From Candidatus Photodesmus katoptron Akat1 (GTDB lineage Bacteria > Pseudomonadota > Gammaproteobacteria > Enterobacterales > Vibrionaceae): DNA of 64,000 nt. Below are positions 10,193 through 21,445 of this stretch, in pieces; position 1 is the stretch's first letter, and each line of letters begins with the position of its first letter. Under the pieces are notes generated by a model that did not search any database, was not told the origin of the DNA, and saw only the letters and a program-made list of their open reading frames with translations. The position numbers and the translations under genes were made by a program. Where the stretch lies: assembly GCF_000478685.1 (NCBI RefSeq), contig NZ_AMSD01000001.1:372001-436000 (forward strand). The letters are read 5' to 3'.

Positions 10193-11749
10193 TTAAAGAT
10201 TTTGGGTACTGAGCCATCCTTGTTTATAAAAATAGACTGTTATAGGTTCAACAAAAAATAAGATAGCCAATAAACCTACTAATGATAAAACTAAAGTATA
10301 CGGCAAAGCCATTATTATCATACGGTAGTATGATAATCGAATTATAGGTGCTAAACTTGAAGTTAGTAAAAATAAAAATGCTGCTTGACCATTTGGAGTT
10401 GCAATAGAAGGAAGATTAGTACCTGTATTAATTGCAACCGCAAACAAATCAAATTGTTCTCGACTAATCAGACCTTCAATTAAAGCCGTTTTAGCTTCAT
10501 TTATATATACTGTCCCTACAAATACATTATCTGACACCATCGATAACATACCATTTACAATATAAAACAATGCAAGTTGAATACTCTTATTTTCAATATA
10601 CAATAGCATATCTATAATTGGCCTAAACAACCCCTGTTCAACTATTACTGCAACAATAGAAAAAAAAACTGTTAATAATGCAGTAAACGGCAAAGCTTCT
10701 TCAAAAGCTTTACCTAAAGAACGTTCTTCGATAATTCCACTAAATGCAGTTACTAAGATAATAACTGAAAGACCAATTAAACCAACAGCCGCTAAGTGCA
10801 TAGAAAGAGCAATAACTAACCAAACAGCAATAATACCTTGTACCAATAATTTAGCAATATCTTTTCTTGTCCTAGTTCTACGCGCTTCATTATTATAATT
10901 AATTAAAATTTGACGAACTTTATTTGGTAAATTTTTTCCGTACCCAAATATTTTAAACTTCTCAATTAATAAACAAGTTATCAAACCAAAAATTAAAGTT
11001 GGAACAGTAACTGGAGACATACGAATAATAAATTCACCAAATTTCCACCCAGTTTGATCAGCAATAATAAGGTTTTGAGGTTCACCTACCATTGTCATAA
11101 CTCCACCTAATGCAGTACCAATGCACACATGCATTAAAAGTGAACGAAGAAAAGCTCTATAATCTTCTAAATCTAAACGATCAGATGCATATTCATTTGG
11201 TATATTTTCTTGCTGGAAATTATTACCCATCTTTGAAACTACTTTATGGTAGATTGAATAAAAACCAACTATAACACTAATTACGACTGCAACTACGGTT
11301 AAAGCATCTAACAGAGCTGAAAGCAAAGCTGAAGTAAAACAAAATATAGCTGAAAGTAATACTTTGGAAGTTGTGATACCAAGCAATATTTTTGTAAAAA
11401 TAAGTAGTAAAAGTTGCCTCATAAAATAAATACCAGCAACCATAAAAATCAGCAAAAATAATACTTCGATATTAGCAAGAAGTGTATTCTCAACTTGTTT
11501 CGAACTAGTCATTCCAATAATTATAGACTCAATGGCAAGTAAACCTCCTGGCTGCAAAGGATAACATTTTAAAGCCATAGCTAGAGTAAAAATAAACTCT
11601 ACTACTAAAAACCAACCAGCACAGAAAGGGCTAATTAAAAAGAATACGATAGGATTTATAATAAGAAATAAAACAATAGAAAACTTATACCAATTCGGTG
11701 CTTTACCTAGAAAATTCATAAAAAAAGCACTCTTAAGTGACATAGCCAT
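10193..11749 (-). CDS. nhaB: Na+/H+ antiporter NhaB
   Basis: NhaB is an inner-membrane sodium/proton antiporter that expels Na+. It fits with the Na+-NQR at 33-39 kb, since both deal with the sodium gradient. About a dozen hydrophobic segments are visible. Family stretches include [52 protein letters not shown] and [21 protein letters not shown] placed the start at the ATG at 11749, giving about 518 residues and the usual short Vibrio-type N-terminus. A TTG at 11824 would add 25 residues. It converges tightly with ftsK. Confidence 0.94.
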   Translation of the reverse strand: MAMSLKSAFFMNFLGKAPNWYKFSIVLFLIINPIVFFLISPFCAGWFLVVEFIFTLAMALKCYPLQPGGLLAIESIIIGMTSSKQVENTLLANIEVLFLLIFMVAGIYFMRQLLLLIFTKILLGITTSKVLLSAIFCFTSALLSALLDALTVVAVVISVIVGFYSIYHKVVSKMGNNFQQENIPNEYASDRLDLEDYRAFLRSLLMHVCIGTALGGVMTMVGEPQNLIIADQTGWKFGEFIIRMSPVTVPTLIFGLITCLLIEKFKIFGYGKNLPNKVRQILINYNNEARRTRTRKDIAKLLVQGIIAVWLVIALSMHLAAVGLIGLSVIILVTAFSGIIEERSLGKAFEEALPFTALLTVFFSIVAVIVEQGLFRPIIDMLLYIENKSIQLALFYIVNGMLSMVSDNVFVGTVYINEAKTALIEGLISREQFDLFAVAINTGTNLPSIATPNGQAAFLFLLTSSLAPIIRLSYYRMIIMALPYTLVLSLVGLLAILFFVEPITVYFYKQGWLSTQNL

Positions 11750-11969
11750 AATACTAGGTAACCTTGATAACAATTTGTGGAAAATAGAATTTTTAAAAAA
11801 ATTCTGAGACAAGTTCTTCTTCAATCACTATTTAACTATTTAGATCAATTCAATAAACTATTTGGTTTTTCTAAACTTCGACTTTATACTTATTCAATAA
11901 CTTCTAGTCAACCTAAAAATCAAATTAATAATTATAGTAATTGAATAAGCATTTAAAAATAATTTTGCA

Positions 11970-14102
11970 TCATACTAAATTATTTAGTTTTTTTAATTTA
12001 TTCACTAAACCACTTGAACGTTGAATCTTAGTATTAATAGAACGTTTTAAAATACTCATGCTTGCATATAGAAATAAAGAACTCTTTGCGCGAGTAATTC
12101 CAGTATAAACTAATTCTTTTGTTAAAATTTTACTAAACTTTAATGGTAAAACCATTAAAACTAAATCAAATTCACTTCCTTGAGATTTATGAATAGTCAT
12201 TGCATAGGCAGTTTCATGCTCAGGGAGACGGTTAGGAGAAAAGGATCTTATATTTCCGTCTGGTAATTCAAAAAAAACTCTTAAATGAGAAGTAACATCA
12301 ATTCCGTTACAAATACAAATTCCAATATCACCATTAAAAAGTCCTAATTCATAATCATTTTTAGTAATCATTATGGGTCTTCCATGATACCAAGTTTTAC
12401 CTTTAATTTGAATTAATTGACTGGATATCAAAGCATATTCAATATGTTTATTTAAAGTAACAACACCGAAATCACCCATACGGACTGCACATAATAAACG
12501 ACATCGAGAAAAAATTTTTAGTACTTTTTTAGCTTCCTGTTTTTGAGTTTCTAATTTCCCTACATCTTTAGATAATAGAAACTGATTAAGACTTTTCAAA
12601 TAAGTTCCATACTCTCTAACAAGAACGCGTAATATATGATTATAATGTCCATGTTTAATTGAAAAATACCGAATATCAGTGAATTTTTTTTTCAATATAG
12701 ATTCAACCTTACTAATTTCCCCAAAATTCACAGCTTTTGCTAACTGACCAATGCCTGAACATGAATCAAATCGATAATTTTTTGTTAGCATACATAAACT
12801 ATCAGAAATAGAATTTTTATTTTTAACATTTTGTATAAAAAAAGATTTATGACTGTAACCTGTTAGCGTAGCTATTAACTGAGCCTGATTGTAGCTAAAT
12901 CCATATTGATAAAATGAGCAAACATCCCCTAATACAGAACCTGCTTCAACAGAAGACAGCTGATCTTTATCACCAAGTAAAATTAAACGTGCGTGTTTTG
13001 GAATAGAATTCAATAAGTTGAACATCATAGACAAATCAACCATAGATGCTTCATCAACAACTAAAATATCTACATTTATCGGATTACGTTGATTATGATA
13101 AAAATTGACACTATTAGGAATCATACCGAGTAAAGCATGTAATGTACTTGCTTCAGTGGGGAAATAACCCTTCAATTCTGGTGCAATAGAAACAATATGT
13201 TTAAGCGAAACACCAATAGATTGAGTTAAATGAGCACTTGCTTTTCCTGTTGGAGCAACTAATTTAATAATTGGAGTAATTGCTTTCTGTTGAAATTGAT
13301 AAATTAATACAGCTAAAAGTTGAGTTACTGTAGTAGTTTTACCTGTACCTGGACCGCCTGATATTACCAAAAAATTTCTAGTTAAGGCTATTGCTGCTGC
13401 AACCTTTTGCCAATTAAGACAAGATGATTGAGGAATAAGTGTATCTAGCACTTTCAAATCCTCTGCGTGTATAGCATTTATTAAAACTTTCTCTATTGCT
13501 TTCCAATTTAATCTATCAAAACTAATAACGTCTAAATACTCATATAATATTTTTTTTCTTTGAATGGAACAGCTTAATTTAGAAAGTTTATGAAATAAAA
13601 TATCATAATCTCGATAAATTATCTGATCTAAAAAACTACCTAATAACTTTAGTTCAGAATATTGAAGATTTCTTGATACACTAAAATTAGTTAAACATAA
13701 TGCTAAGTTATATTCATATTGCCAATAACGCTGTAAATAAAGCCTTAGTCCATCAAATATTAATGGATGAGATTCATCTTGGAACCCAATAAGATAACAA
13801 TCTTTTATAATTTGAGACCAATCTGTTTGTAATATCTTCTTATTTAATTGCAACATAATATCGCTAGACAGATTAAATTTACTTACTACATCTAGTAGAT
13901 TCTTTTCTCCTTTATCATTAATAAACAATAAACATACATTACCTTGACCTAATTCATAGCTAAGTAAAGCAGAGATAAAAGCAATTTCATCTGAATTTTG
14001 ATATACCTGATCGGACATAAAACGCGCAAACTGATAATCAAGCAAGCGAACTAACCCTTTTTCAGAAAGCAATTTTAAAACATCTAAAAATGTAATTTCC
14101 AT
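11970..14102 (-). CDS. recD: Exodeoxyribonuclease V alpha subunit RecD
   Basis: RecD is the fast 5'-3' helicase of RecBCD, which processes double-strand ends for RecA. Superfamily 1B helicase motifs are clear: Walker A ISGGPGTGKTTTV near residue 248, DILVVDEASMVDLSMMFNLL (motif II), LILLGDKDQLSSVEAGSVLG (motif III) and AMTIHKSQGSEFDLVLMVLP with VYTGITRAKSSLFLYA at the C-terminus. Length is 710, longer than E. coli's 608 and like Vibrio proteins as I recall them. It is the third gene of recC-recB-recD, 37 bases after recB. Confidence 0.96.
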   Translation of the reverse strand: MEITFLDVLKLLSEKGLVRLLDYQFARFMSDQVYQNSDEIAFISALLSYELGQGNVCLLFINDKGEKNLLDVVSKFNLSSDIMLQLNKKILQTDWSQIIKDCYLIGFQDESHPLIFDGLRLYLQRYWQYEYNLALCLTNFSVSRNLQYSELKLLGSFLDQIIYRDYDILFHKLSKLSCSIQRKKILYEYLDVISFDRLNWKAIEKVLINAIHAEDLKVLDTLIPQSSCLNWQKVAAAIALTRNFLVISGGPGTGKTTTVTQLLAVLIYQFQQKAITPIIKLVAPTGKASAHLTQSIGVSLKHIVSIAPELKGYFPTEASTLHALLGMIPNSVNFYHNQRNPINVDILVVDEASMVDLSMMFNLLNSIPKHARLILLGDKDQLSSVEAGSVLGDVCSFYQYGFSYNQAQLIATLTGYSHKSFFIQNVKNKNSISDSLCMLTKNYRFDSCSGIGQLAKAVNFGEISKVESILKKKFTDIRYFSIKHGHYNHILRVLVREYGTYLKSLNQFLLSKDVGKLETQKQEAKKVLKIFSRCRLLCAVRMGDFGVVTLNKHIEYALISSQLIQIKGKTWYHGRPIMITKNDYELGLFNGDIGICICNGIDVTSHLRVFFELPDGNIRSFSPNRLPEHETAYAMTIHKSQGSEFDLVLMVLPLKFSKILTKELVYTGITRAKSSLFLYASMSILKRSINTKIQRSSGLVNKLKKLNNLV

Positions 14103-14139
14103 AATTAATTTAATTTTATAGAATTTGGATCATTGTTTT

Positions 14140-17100
14140 TCAATGATTAAATCCATCAATCAAATTATCTAAATCTTCTAAAAATTCTAGTTCTGGCTTA
14201 ACATAAAAAACACCATGATCTGATTGACCATCCATACCACGCACGAATAAATAATATACACCACCAAAGTACTCTTCATAGCTATAATTGCCTATACGAC
14301 TACGTAAAAAACGGTGTAACGCTAATGAATAAATTTGATACTGAAAATCATAACGATATTCTACCATCGCATCTTTTAGAGCTTGTTTATGATAATAGGA
14401 ACTACTATCACCTAAATATGTCGATTTCCAATCGAGCAAATAATATTTCCCTTGATGTTCAAAAACCAAGTCAATAATACCTTTCAACATACCTATTGCA
14501 GTTTGAAAGTTTAAATTACCTGCCTGAAATGAAAGTGAATCATAGTGTTGAGCTATCTTATTAAATGAAGATGCACTTAACATTTCTATGGGTAAAAAAA
14601 ACTCCAATTCAATTAATCTTTGATTGGGAGGCTTTTGATTTAATAGCAACTCTTTACCATTCAATGGTGTGCTCAATACTGTAGTAATAAGATCTTGAAT
14701 AATTGGCAACCAATCTAATTCTAATTGCATACTTTCAATTAACTCTTTAATTAAAGAAATATTTCTTTCACTGAAAGCAGATTGTGTAAATTCTATTTTT
14801 TCAAATAAATTATGAAAAAAAACACCTGCTAATGCACCACGTGGAAAGGTAAAAATTGAATATTTATTTTTTTTTATTTCCAAATCTACTAATTCATTCT
14901 GAATGTGTATGACATTTAAATCATTAACAAAATCATTCCTTTTCAGAGAAAAATTTTGTTTTACTAATTTTGAATAACTTGTGATACTCCACGATTGATT
15001 AATACTTCGTTTTAGTTCTTTTGAATTAATTTCTTCAAAAGAACTATCTGTGGTAAACACATTCTTGTCAATAAATGGTAATTTTAAAACTATCAATCCT
15101 GGATTATGATTAACCTGAAACTTAAGGGATTCTGCTAAATGATCAGTATCACCCTCTTTACCATCTTGTAATAAATAACCTATAGCACTAAGATGAACAG
15201 AGGTTTTATTTTTGCTAGAATCAAGATTTTGAATTGGTGAAACTCCAATAAAACAACCATATACTGAACGTGTTAAAGCTACATAAAGCAATCGCAAGTC
15301 TTCAGCTAAACGTTTCTTATCAGCTTTTTGAAAAGTATTATCCTTACATTCAATATCTAAAATAACTTTTTTTTCTTCCTCATCATAGTATACATATTCA
15401 CTAGCTCTTCGATAACTGAAAATAAACGGCAAAAACACTAAATTATATTCTAATCCTTTTGCTTTATGTACAGTAACAATTTTTATTAAATTTCTATCAG
15501 ATTCAATACGTTGTACTTCTTCTTCTATACAAGTCAATCCTTTTTCTGCATTGCTAATTTTTTCAACTAACCAACGCAATAAAGCATGATTGCTAGTCAA
15601 ATTTTTATTCGATTTCTGCAAAAGCTCACTGATATGCATCAGATCTATTAACAAACGTTCACCATTAACTTGTTTCAATAAATATTCAGCAATCTTACGT
15701 TGTGTCATAACTGATCGAATCATGGGAAATACACCATATTTTATTAAAATTTTACGATAGTTCTTAAATTCATCAATCACCTTATCCAATAATATTTCAT
15801 TACTATTAATATTACTTAACTCATTGAGATCTAAAGAAAAAAGATTTGTAGCAAGACTTGCCATCAAAACTTTAGTATTTTCTGGCATTAAAACAGCTTT
15901 GATTAAATATTGTATATCTCTTGCAATTGTACTAGAAAATACACTATTGTGATTTGAAAGATAGACGCAAGCAATTGCTTGCTTTTCTAGTCCTTCTTTA
16001 ATAATCTGAGCTTCATTGGCAGTACGTACTAAAATTGCAATATCACTAGCTTGAATTGGAACTTTTTTATTATTACACAAAAAATTCGCTTGACCTTGTT
16101 GGGAAGCAGTTAAAATTTTTTTGATTTGGCTAGATGTAGCATCTAACATCGTATTGTAATATTCACATTTTTTAACTGCTTTATGTTCAAACCAACAAGT
16201 AATTGCAGGTTGCCTATCACCATTTATTAACCAGAAACGTTGATGAGCATCAGGACTACACTTCACTGGTAAAAATGGAATATAGTGATCATAAATAAAT
16301 GGGCTTTTAGCTGAAGAAAATATCTGATTTACTGCCATTACCATCTCAGAACTTGATCGCCAATTAGTGCTCATCGTATAATGAGAAATAGCTTCTTTAC
16401 GAGCCTTTATGTAAGTAAAAATATCTGCTCCTCGAAAACTATAAATTGCTTGCTTTGGATCTCCAATCATAAATAAGCCACATTCAGGTTTATTTAGGTA
16501 GATACGACTAAAAATATTATATTGAACTGGATCGGTATCTTGAAACTCATCAATCATTGCAATTGGATATATAGTTCGAATTTTTTTAACTAATAAAGGT
16601 TGAGTATCAACTGAATTTGAAAGTTGAATTATTAAATCATCAAATGATAATAATTGCTTTTCATTCTTTTCTTTAGCCAATAGAATTCTGCAATGTCTTA
16701 TTGCGTGTGCTACTATTTGTGTCTTTATATTACTTACTGGATTAGTTAAAAAGTCTTCAATAGCAGAAAACATGAAATGAATTGGTGCATTGCTATTTGA
16801 AGTTGTCTTAATTAAAATGTTTTGTGCAAACCTGTGTAAAGCATGAGGGTAATTGTATTCCCTTGTTTCTGTTAATGACCATGATGAAATAGCACTGAAC
16901 CATTTGGGTAAATTATTTTTGTTATAAATGGATTTATTAATACCAGAGTTCCAAATTAAGTCAAGACAACTGTCTTTATACTTTAACCAAAGAACTTTTA
17001 ATTGCTCAATACGTTTTAGAGTACTTTTATGCAGTTCAAGCAAATCAAAATTAATTTCTTCAATAAATATGCTACGTTGTGACATAGTTAAATAATTATT

Positions 17101-17700
17101 AATTTGATTTAGTAAATCTATAGGACTAGACCATATTTTTTTTATTTCATTTAACAAACTTTGAGGTAATGAATAAAAATTGCGTCGCCAGTAATCAGAA
17201 ATTACCTGGAATTTTAAACAACTATCATCAGTAATAAAATTGGTATCACTGAAATCGATACCAGATTCAAATACATTCTGAGTAAGCATACGTTTACAAA
17301 AACCATGGATAGTATAAATTGCAGCCTCATCCATTTGCCTTTCTGCATTTAATAAAATATCTACAATTTTTTGATGATCAGTTAACTCTTCTAAAAAAAA
17401 ATTAATTAGTGGATCATTACTTTTATTATATAAAAATGCCATTCGAACATCATGAATTTTTAAACGAATGCGTTCTCTAAGTTCAGCCGTGGCAGCTTCC
17501 GTAAACGTTACAACCAAAATTTGATTCACAGTCAACGGCTTATGATATCTAGTTTTCACATTACCATGACCAAGCAATAAACGTAAATATAATCCAACTA
17601 TAGAAAAGGTTTTACCTGTTCCTGCAGATGCTTCTATTAAACGTGCACCATGTAAAGGAAATGTCATAATTTCTAATGGAATAATCGATCGAAAAGTCAA
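14140..17700 (-). CDS. recB: Exodeoxyribonuclease V beta subunit RecB
   Basis: RecB is the 3'-5' helicase and nuclease of RecBCD and loads RecA after Chi. Helicase motifs: Walker A RLIEASAGTGKTF near residue 21, MIDEFQDTDPVQYNIF (II), FMIGDPKQAIYSFRGADIF (III), and IVTVHKAKGLEYNLVFLPF with RLLYVALTRS (V/VI). The C-terminal nuclease keeps YYLLDWKSTYLG (the metal-binding D-x-K) and FQYQIYSLALHRFL. Length 1186 is normal. The reading frame opens with TTG at 17700; an ATG 33 bases later (17667) aligns with MTFPLHGARLIEAS in relatives and is the alternative start. The helicase and nuclease sites look functional. Confidence 0.95.
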   Translation of the reverse strand: MTFRSIIPLEIMTFPLHGARLIEASAGTGKTFSIVGLYLRLLLGHGNVKTRYHKPLTVNQILVVTFTEAATAELRERIRLKIHDVRMAFLYNKSNDPLINFFLEELTDHQKIVDILLNAERQMDEAAIYTIHGFCKRMLTQNVFESGIDFSDTNFITDDSCLKFQVISDYWRRNFYSLPQSLLNEIKKIWSSPIDLLNQINNYLTMSQRSIFIEEINFDLLELHKSTLKRIEQLKVLWLKYKDSCLDLIWNSGINKSIYNKNNLPKWFSAISSWSLTETREYNYPHALHRFAQNILIKTTSNSNAPIHFMFSAIEDFLTNPVSNIKTQIVAHAIRHCRILLAKEKNEKQLLSFDDLIIQLSNSVDTQPLLVKKIRTIYPIAMIDEFQDTDPVQYNIFSRIYLNKPECGLFMIGDPKQAIYSFRGADIFTYIKARKEAISHYTMSTNWRSSSEMVMAVNQIFSSAKSPFIYDHYIPFLPVKCSPDAHQRFWLINGDRQPAITCWFEHKAVKKCEYYNTMLDATSSQIKKILTASQQGQANFLCNNKKVPIQASDIAILVRTANEAQIIKEGLEKQAIACVYLSNHNSVFSSTIARDIQYLIKAVLMPENTKVLMASLATNLFSLDLNELSNINSNEILLDKVIDEFKNYRKILIKYGVFPMIRSVMTQRKIAEYLLKQVNGERLLIDLMHISELLQKSNKNLTSNHALLRWLVEKISNAEKGLTCIEEEVQRIESDRNLIKIVTVHKAKGLEYNLVFLPFIFSYRRASEYVYYDEEEKKVILDIECKDNTFQKADKKRLAEDLRLLYVALTRSVYGCFIGVSPIQNLDSSKNKTSVHLSAIGYLLQDGKEGDTDHLAESLKFQVNHNPGLIVLKLPFIDKNVFTTDSSFEEINSKELKRSINQSWSITSYSKLVKQNFSLKRNDFVNDLNVIHIQNELVDLEIKKNKYSIFTFPRGALAGVFFHNLFEKIEFTQSAFSERNISLIKELIESMQLELDWLPIIQDLITTVLSTPLNGKELLLNQKPPNQRLIELEFFLPIEMLSASSFNKIAQHYDSLSFQAGNLNFQTAIGMLKGIIDLVFEHQGKYYLLDWKSTYLGDSSSYYHKQALKDAMVEYRYDFQYQIYSLALHRFLRSRIGNYSYEEYFGGVYYLFVRGMDGQSDHGVFYVKPELEFLEDLDNLIDGFNH

Positions 17701-17728
17701 AATTTTAAAAACCTAAATCAATATTACG

Positions 17729-20700
17729 TTATTTAATTTGTTTAATTGCTAATCTAGGAGGAATCATTACTAAATCTGATAATAATTTTACTTGATGAGC
17801 TAGTTCGCTATTCCATTTAGGCCAAATACGTGCAATATAGGGATTATTCCCCTCTCCGTATCCAAGATAAGTATCATTAAATATATTGGCCATTCTTTTT
17901 ATAGCTTTCCCTTCATCATTAATCCAATTACCTCGGTTTTGACCTGCCTCCACAGCAGCAAGTGCAGTTTTTGGAAAATAAGGTAATGGTTTTTTTATAC
18001 CTTGACAGAATAAAAAAACTAACTGTTCAAACCAATTTTTTGCTTGTATATGATCTGAAATAGGTAAATACATAAAATGCAGCAATTTATCTTTTTTATA
18101 ATCATAACCAATAATATGAGTTGATTTACTGTGCCCAATTACAGCCATTACCAAATGGTCTATCCATGCAGAAAGATAGTCTTGAGATCTAATCTGACCA
18201 TTACGATAACGAACTAATCCAGATGGGTAATTTTTTTTGATCCTACCAGTAAGATGAATATTTTTATATTGATCTAAAAAATCTATAGTAGTATCAACTT
18301 CATATTTGTTTTGATCAGAATTTCTGCATAAAAAAATTAATTTATCTAATAAAATTTTCACTGGAATAAGATTTTTTTCAAAAACAATTTCACCAAAATT
18401 ACCAACAGGAAGGATCCCTTGTGCGCGCTTCTGCTTAAAGAAATTATAGGCTAGTTCATCTAAATTGAATAACTGAACTGTTTCTTGGCAAATTAAATAC
18501 TCTTGAAATAACATATCTAACAATTGTTCTCGAATTTGATAATTTTCTAAATAACTTAACATAAACGGTTCATTATCTTCCAATTGGGTAAAAGATAAAT
18601 CAAATACTACTTTTAAATGATAATTAAAAAAATATTGAACTGGCAAACGCCAAAAACGATGAAATTCAGCCAGTTTAATTTTCAATGGATTGCTTAATTT
18701 AGGAAAGTGCTTACTTAATTTATAATTTAATTTTGAAGCTGTTTCTTCTTTTTTTACATTTATTTGGAAATCTTTTTTTTGAATTTGAATTAATGCCGAA
18801 GGAACCCAATCTTTAGCATAGCTACCAGTACTTGTATAAAATGAAGAAGGAGAAAAAGGAACCATAGCATGGTACTGAAGTAACTTTTTTAAAAGTTTAT
18901 CACTAGACAACTGACTTTCTAGTAATTCTGTTCCCTTTAAACAATAATTATTTTTACAATAATCAACTAATTCAGAAACTAACACAGAAGGAAAAATCTC
19001 ACTATTATCTCTAATTGATCTTCCAATGTAGCTAATATAAAGTGCATGTTTCGCTGATAAAATTGATTCTAAAAATAAATAACGATCATCGTCACGGGTA
19101 GTTCTATCTCCAAGCTGAATTTTTCCTGACATTAAGTTAAAACTATCCGGTAAACTAGAACGCGGATAAGCTCCATCATTCATGCCAAGTAAACATACTA
19201 CCTTGAATGGAATCGAACGCATAGGAATTAAATTACAAAAGTTTACCCCTCCAGATAAAAAATGTTCACTATTGCATTTGATTAATAATTCACTTTCTAA
19301 ATACTTAACGATAACAATAGATTCAACATTTTTCTGATACCCCGCATCGTTTAGGTCCTTTTTCAATTGATAAATACAATCACGAATCGACTGTAAAATC
19401 ATCTCTCCTTCAAGATCAACAGAAAAAAAATCACCTAATAAATTAAATAATATTTTTACCCAACTATCAATAGACTGACTTTGTTTAAGTAATAGACGAT
19501 AAAAACTAATTTTTTCGATAAAATAGGATATCTTACCAGCTATTTCTGCTTTCATCCCTTGTACTTCATTATATGGAAAAAACATAGTATCTTTTGATTT
19601 AAACAATCCGGATTGTTCGGACATAGCATATCCTAAAAACATTCGTGAAATACCAGATTTCCAAGTATTTTGGTCAGAAACAGGCAAATTAAATTCGTCA
19701 GCAATACTAGAATCTAACCCCCAACGAATTCCTGATTCTTGAATCCATTTTTTAATGATATCAATTTCCTTTTCACTAAATTGAAATTTGGCCATCACGG
19801 CAGGCATTTCAAGAAATTCAAATAATTCAGATGCTGAACAACGCATATTTGGCAAAACTAATAATCGCATAAATAGAGATAAAATTGGATGTTCTTGAAA
19901 AGAAGAGTAATCAGAAATAGAATACGAAATATAATGTTTATCAGATACACTATTAAATGCAGCATGAATAAAAGAGCGATAGGTATCAACATTAGGCATC
20001 ATAACAATGATATCATTCGGAGTTAAGTCAGAATTAGCGTTAAACATTCTTAATAATTCATCATGTAGTATTTCTAATTCTCGCATAGGAGTATGACAAA
20101 TATGTATAGATAACGACTGGTCATCTAAATCTACTACTTGTTTATGAGCACTTGAATTTAAATTATAGTTATTTTGACGTTCTTCTAAATTAAGAATATC
20201 GGCTTGCAGATTATGTAATAATGTATCACGCTTAATATTAATGAAAAAGTCATAAACTTCACTTTCTAACTTTGATAATATATAAAGACTATCTCTCCCT
20301 AACTTTCCTATTGAAGCAAGTAAACTATTACCAATAGAATTCTTTATATGTAAACTATCTTGGTTTATTTCTTGATTAATTTTTTCTTGAAATTGTAAAA
20401 CTGTATCTTTAGCATTACTGAATTTGCTATCTGATATTTTTATTTCTTTTTGATTTTGATCTATTTTAGTTAGATGATTCCTATCACAAATATCTCCCCA
20501 ATAATGCTTACAAGGATTATGAAACATAAAATGTATATCAATATATTTTCCTAAAGCTTCAAGAATATTCATATAATGTGTTGGTAAAGAATTGATACCA
20601 AAAATAAATAGACGACTAGGAATATTTTTGATATCAATTTCGCTTGATGTAAGTTTTTTCATCAATTTATTACATAAATTAGCGTGATTATAATTTGATT

Positions 20701-21241
20701 TACCTTGTTTGAAGGTATACTGGCACAATTTTTTCCATAAAATCGATTGCCAGAAATATTCACCATCACATTCCTTTACCCCAGTATTATTTTCCCAATT
20801 TATAATCCACTCTGGACGATAAAGAATATAATCCACAAAAATATTTGCGATCTTTCTAGAAAGCTGATAAAGGTTATGATCGTTTTCCCCTTTTTTAAAA
20901 TAATTGAGTAGCACACCAAATGTTGGATCATCTAATGTAGACGGTAAAATATTCATTAATTTCCATGTTATAATGTTCCTATCAAACAAAGTATACTTAG
21001 GAACATTAGATAATGTTTGAGTAAAGGTCTCCCAAATAAAAGCATTAAAAGAAGAAAACTTGATATTAGCAATAATGCCCATCTCTTGAGCTAACTTGAT
21101 CTTTAACCACTTAGACATACCTGTACTTTGCACGAGTATTTGATCTTTATCAAAGGGATTGCAAAGTGGATTATTTTTTATTAGATGCACTAATAGAATT
21201 TTTAGCGTATCAATTTTATTAGAATGATAGACCGTAAACAA
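17729..21241 (-). CDS. recC: Exodeoxyribonuclease V gamma subunit RecC
   Basis: RecC holds RecB and RecD together, splits the DNA strands and recognises Chi through an inactive helicase-like fold. The 1170 residues (E. coli 1122) begin FTVYHSNKIDTLKILL and IQSTGMSKWLKIKLA-type sequence, as in the family. Middle matches include YSISDYSSFQEHPILSLFMR, MRSIPFKVVCLLGMNDGAYP and DRTTRDDDRYLFLESILSA. The start is TTG at 21241, which aligns with the family N-terminus and follows GGGAAG. It is the first gene of recCBD, with ptrA absent between recC and recB. Confidence 0.94.
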   Translation of the reverse strand: MFTVYHSNKIDTLKILLVHLIKNNPLCNPFDKDQILVQSTGMSKWLKIKLAQEMGIIANIKFSSFNAFIWETFTQTLSNVPKYTLFDRNIITWKLMNILPSTLDDPTFGVLLNYFKKGENDHNLYQLSRKIANIFVDYILYRPEWIINWENNTGVKECDGEYFWQSILWKKLCQYTFKQGKSNYNHANLCNKLMKKLTSSEIDIKNIPSRLFIFGINSLPTHYMNILEALGKYIDIHFMFHNPCKHYWGDICDRNHLTKIDQNQKEIKISDSKFSNAKDTVLQFQEKINQEINQDSLHIKNSIGNSLLASIGKLGRDSLYILSKLESEVYDFFINIKRDTLLHNLQADILNLEERQNNYNLNSSAHKQVVDLDDQSLSIHICHTPMRELEILHDELLRMFNANSDLTPNDIIVMMPNVDTYRSFIHAAFNSVSDKHYISYSISDYSSFQEHPILSLFMRLLVLPNMRCSASELFEFLEMPAVMAKFQFSEKEIDIIKKWIQESGIRWGLDSSIADEFNLPVSDQNTWKSGISRMFLGYAMSEQSGLFKSKDTMFFPYNEVQGMKAEIAGKISYFIEKISFYRLLLKQSQSIDSWVKILFNLLGDFFSVDLEGEMILQSIRDCIYQLKKDLNDAGYQKNVESIVIVKYLESELLIKCNSEHFLSGGVNFCNLIPMRSIPFKVVCLLGMNDGAYPRSSLPDSFNLMSGKIQLGDRTTRDDDRYLFLESILSAKHALYISYIGRSIRDNSEIFPSVLVSELVDYCKNNYCLKGTELLESQLSSDKLLKKLLQYHAMVPFSPSSFYTSTGSYAKDWVPSALIQIQKKDFQINVKKEETASKLNYKLSKHFPKLSNPLKIKLAEFHRFWRLPVQYFFNYHLKVVFDLSFTQLEDNEPFMLSYLENYQIREQLLDMLFQEYLICQETVQLFNLDELAYNFFKQKRAQGILPVGNFGEIVFEKNLIPVKILLDKLIFLCRNSDQNKYEVDTTIDFLDQYKNIHLTGRIKKNYPSGLVRYRNGQIRSQDYLSAWIDHLVMAVIGHSKSTHIIGYDYKKDKLLHFMYLPISDHIQAKNWFEQLVFLFCQGIKKPLPYFPKTALAAVEAGQNRGNWINDEGKAIKRMANIFNDTYLGYGEGNNPYIARIWPKWNSELAHQVKLLSDLVMIPPRLAIKQIK

Positions 21242-21445
21242 AACTTCCCAACACTACTATGAGTATAATTAAACTAGCAACAGATTGATTTTAAACTATT
21301 CTAATTCTTCACTACCTGATAGTAAGAAAATAGTCATTAATACTAGCATAATAAATAGTTTCCATAATTTTTAGTTAGACAATAATTATATAAATATAGT
21401 ATAACGATTTAATAATCTTTTTAGTTATAAGTATTATATTTTAAA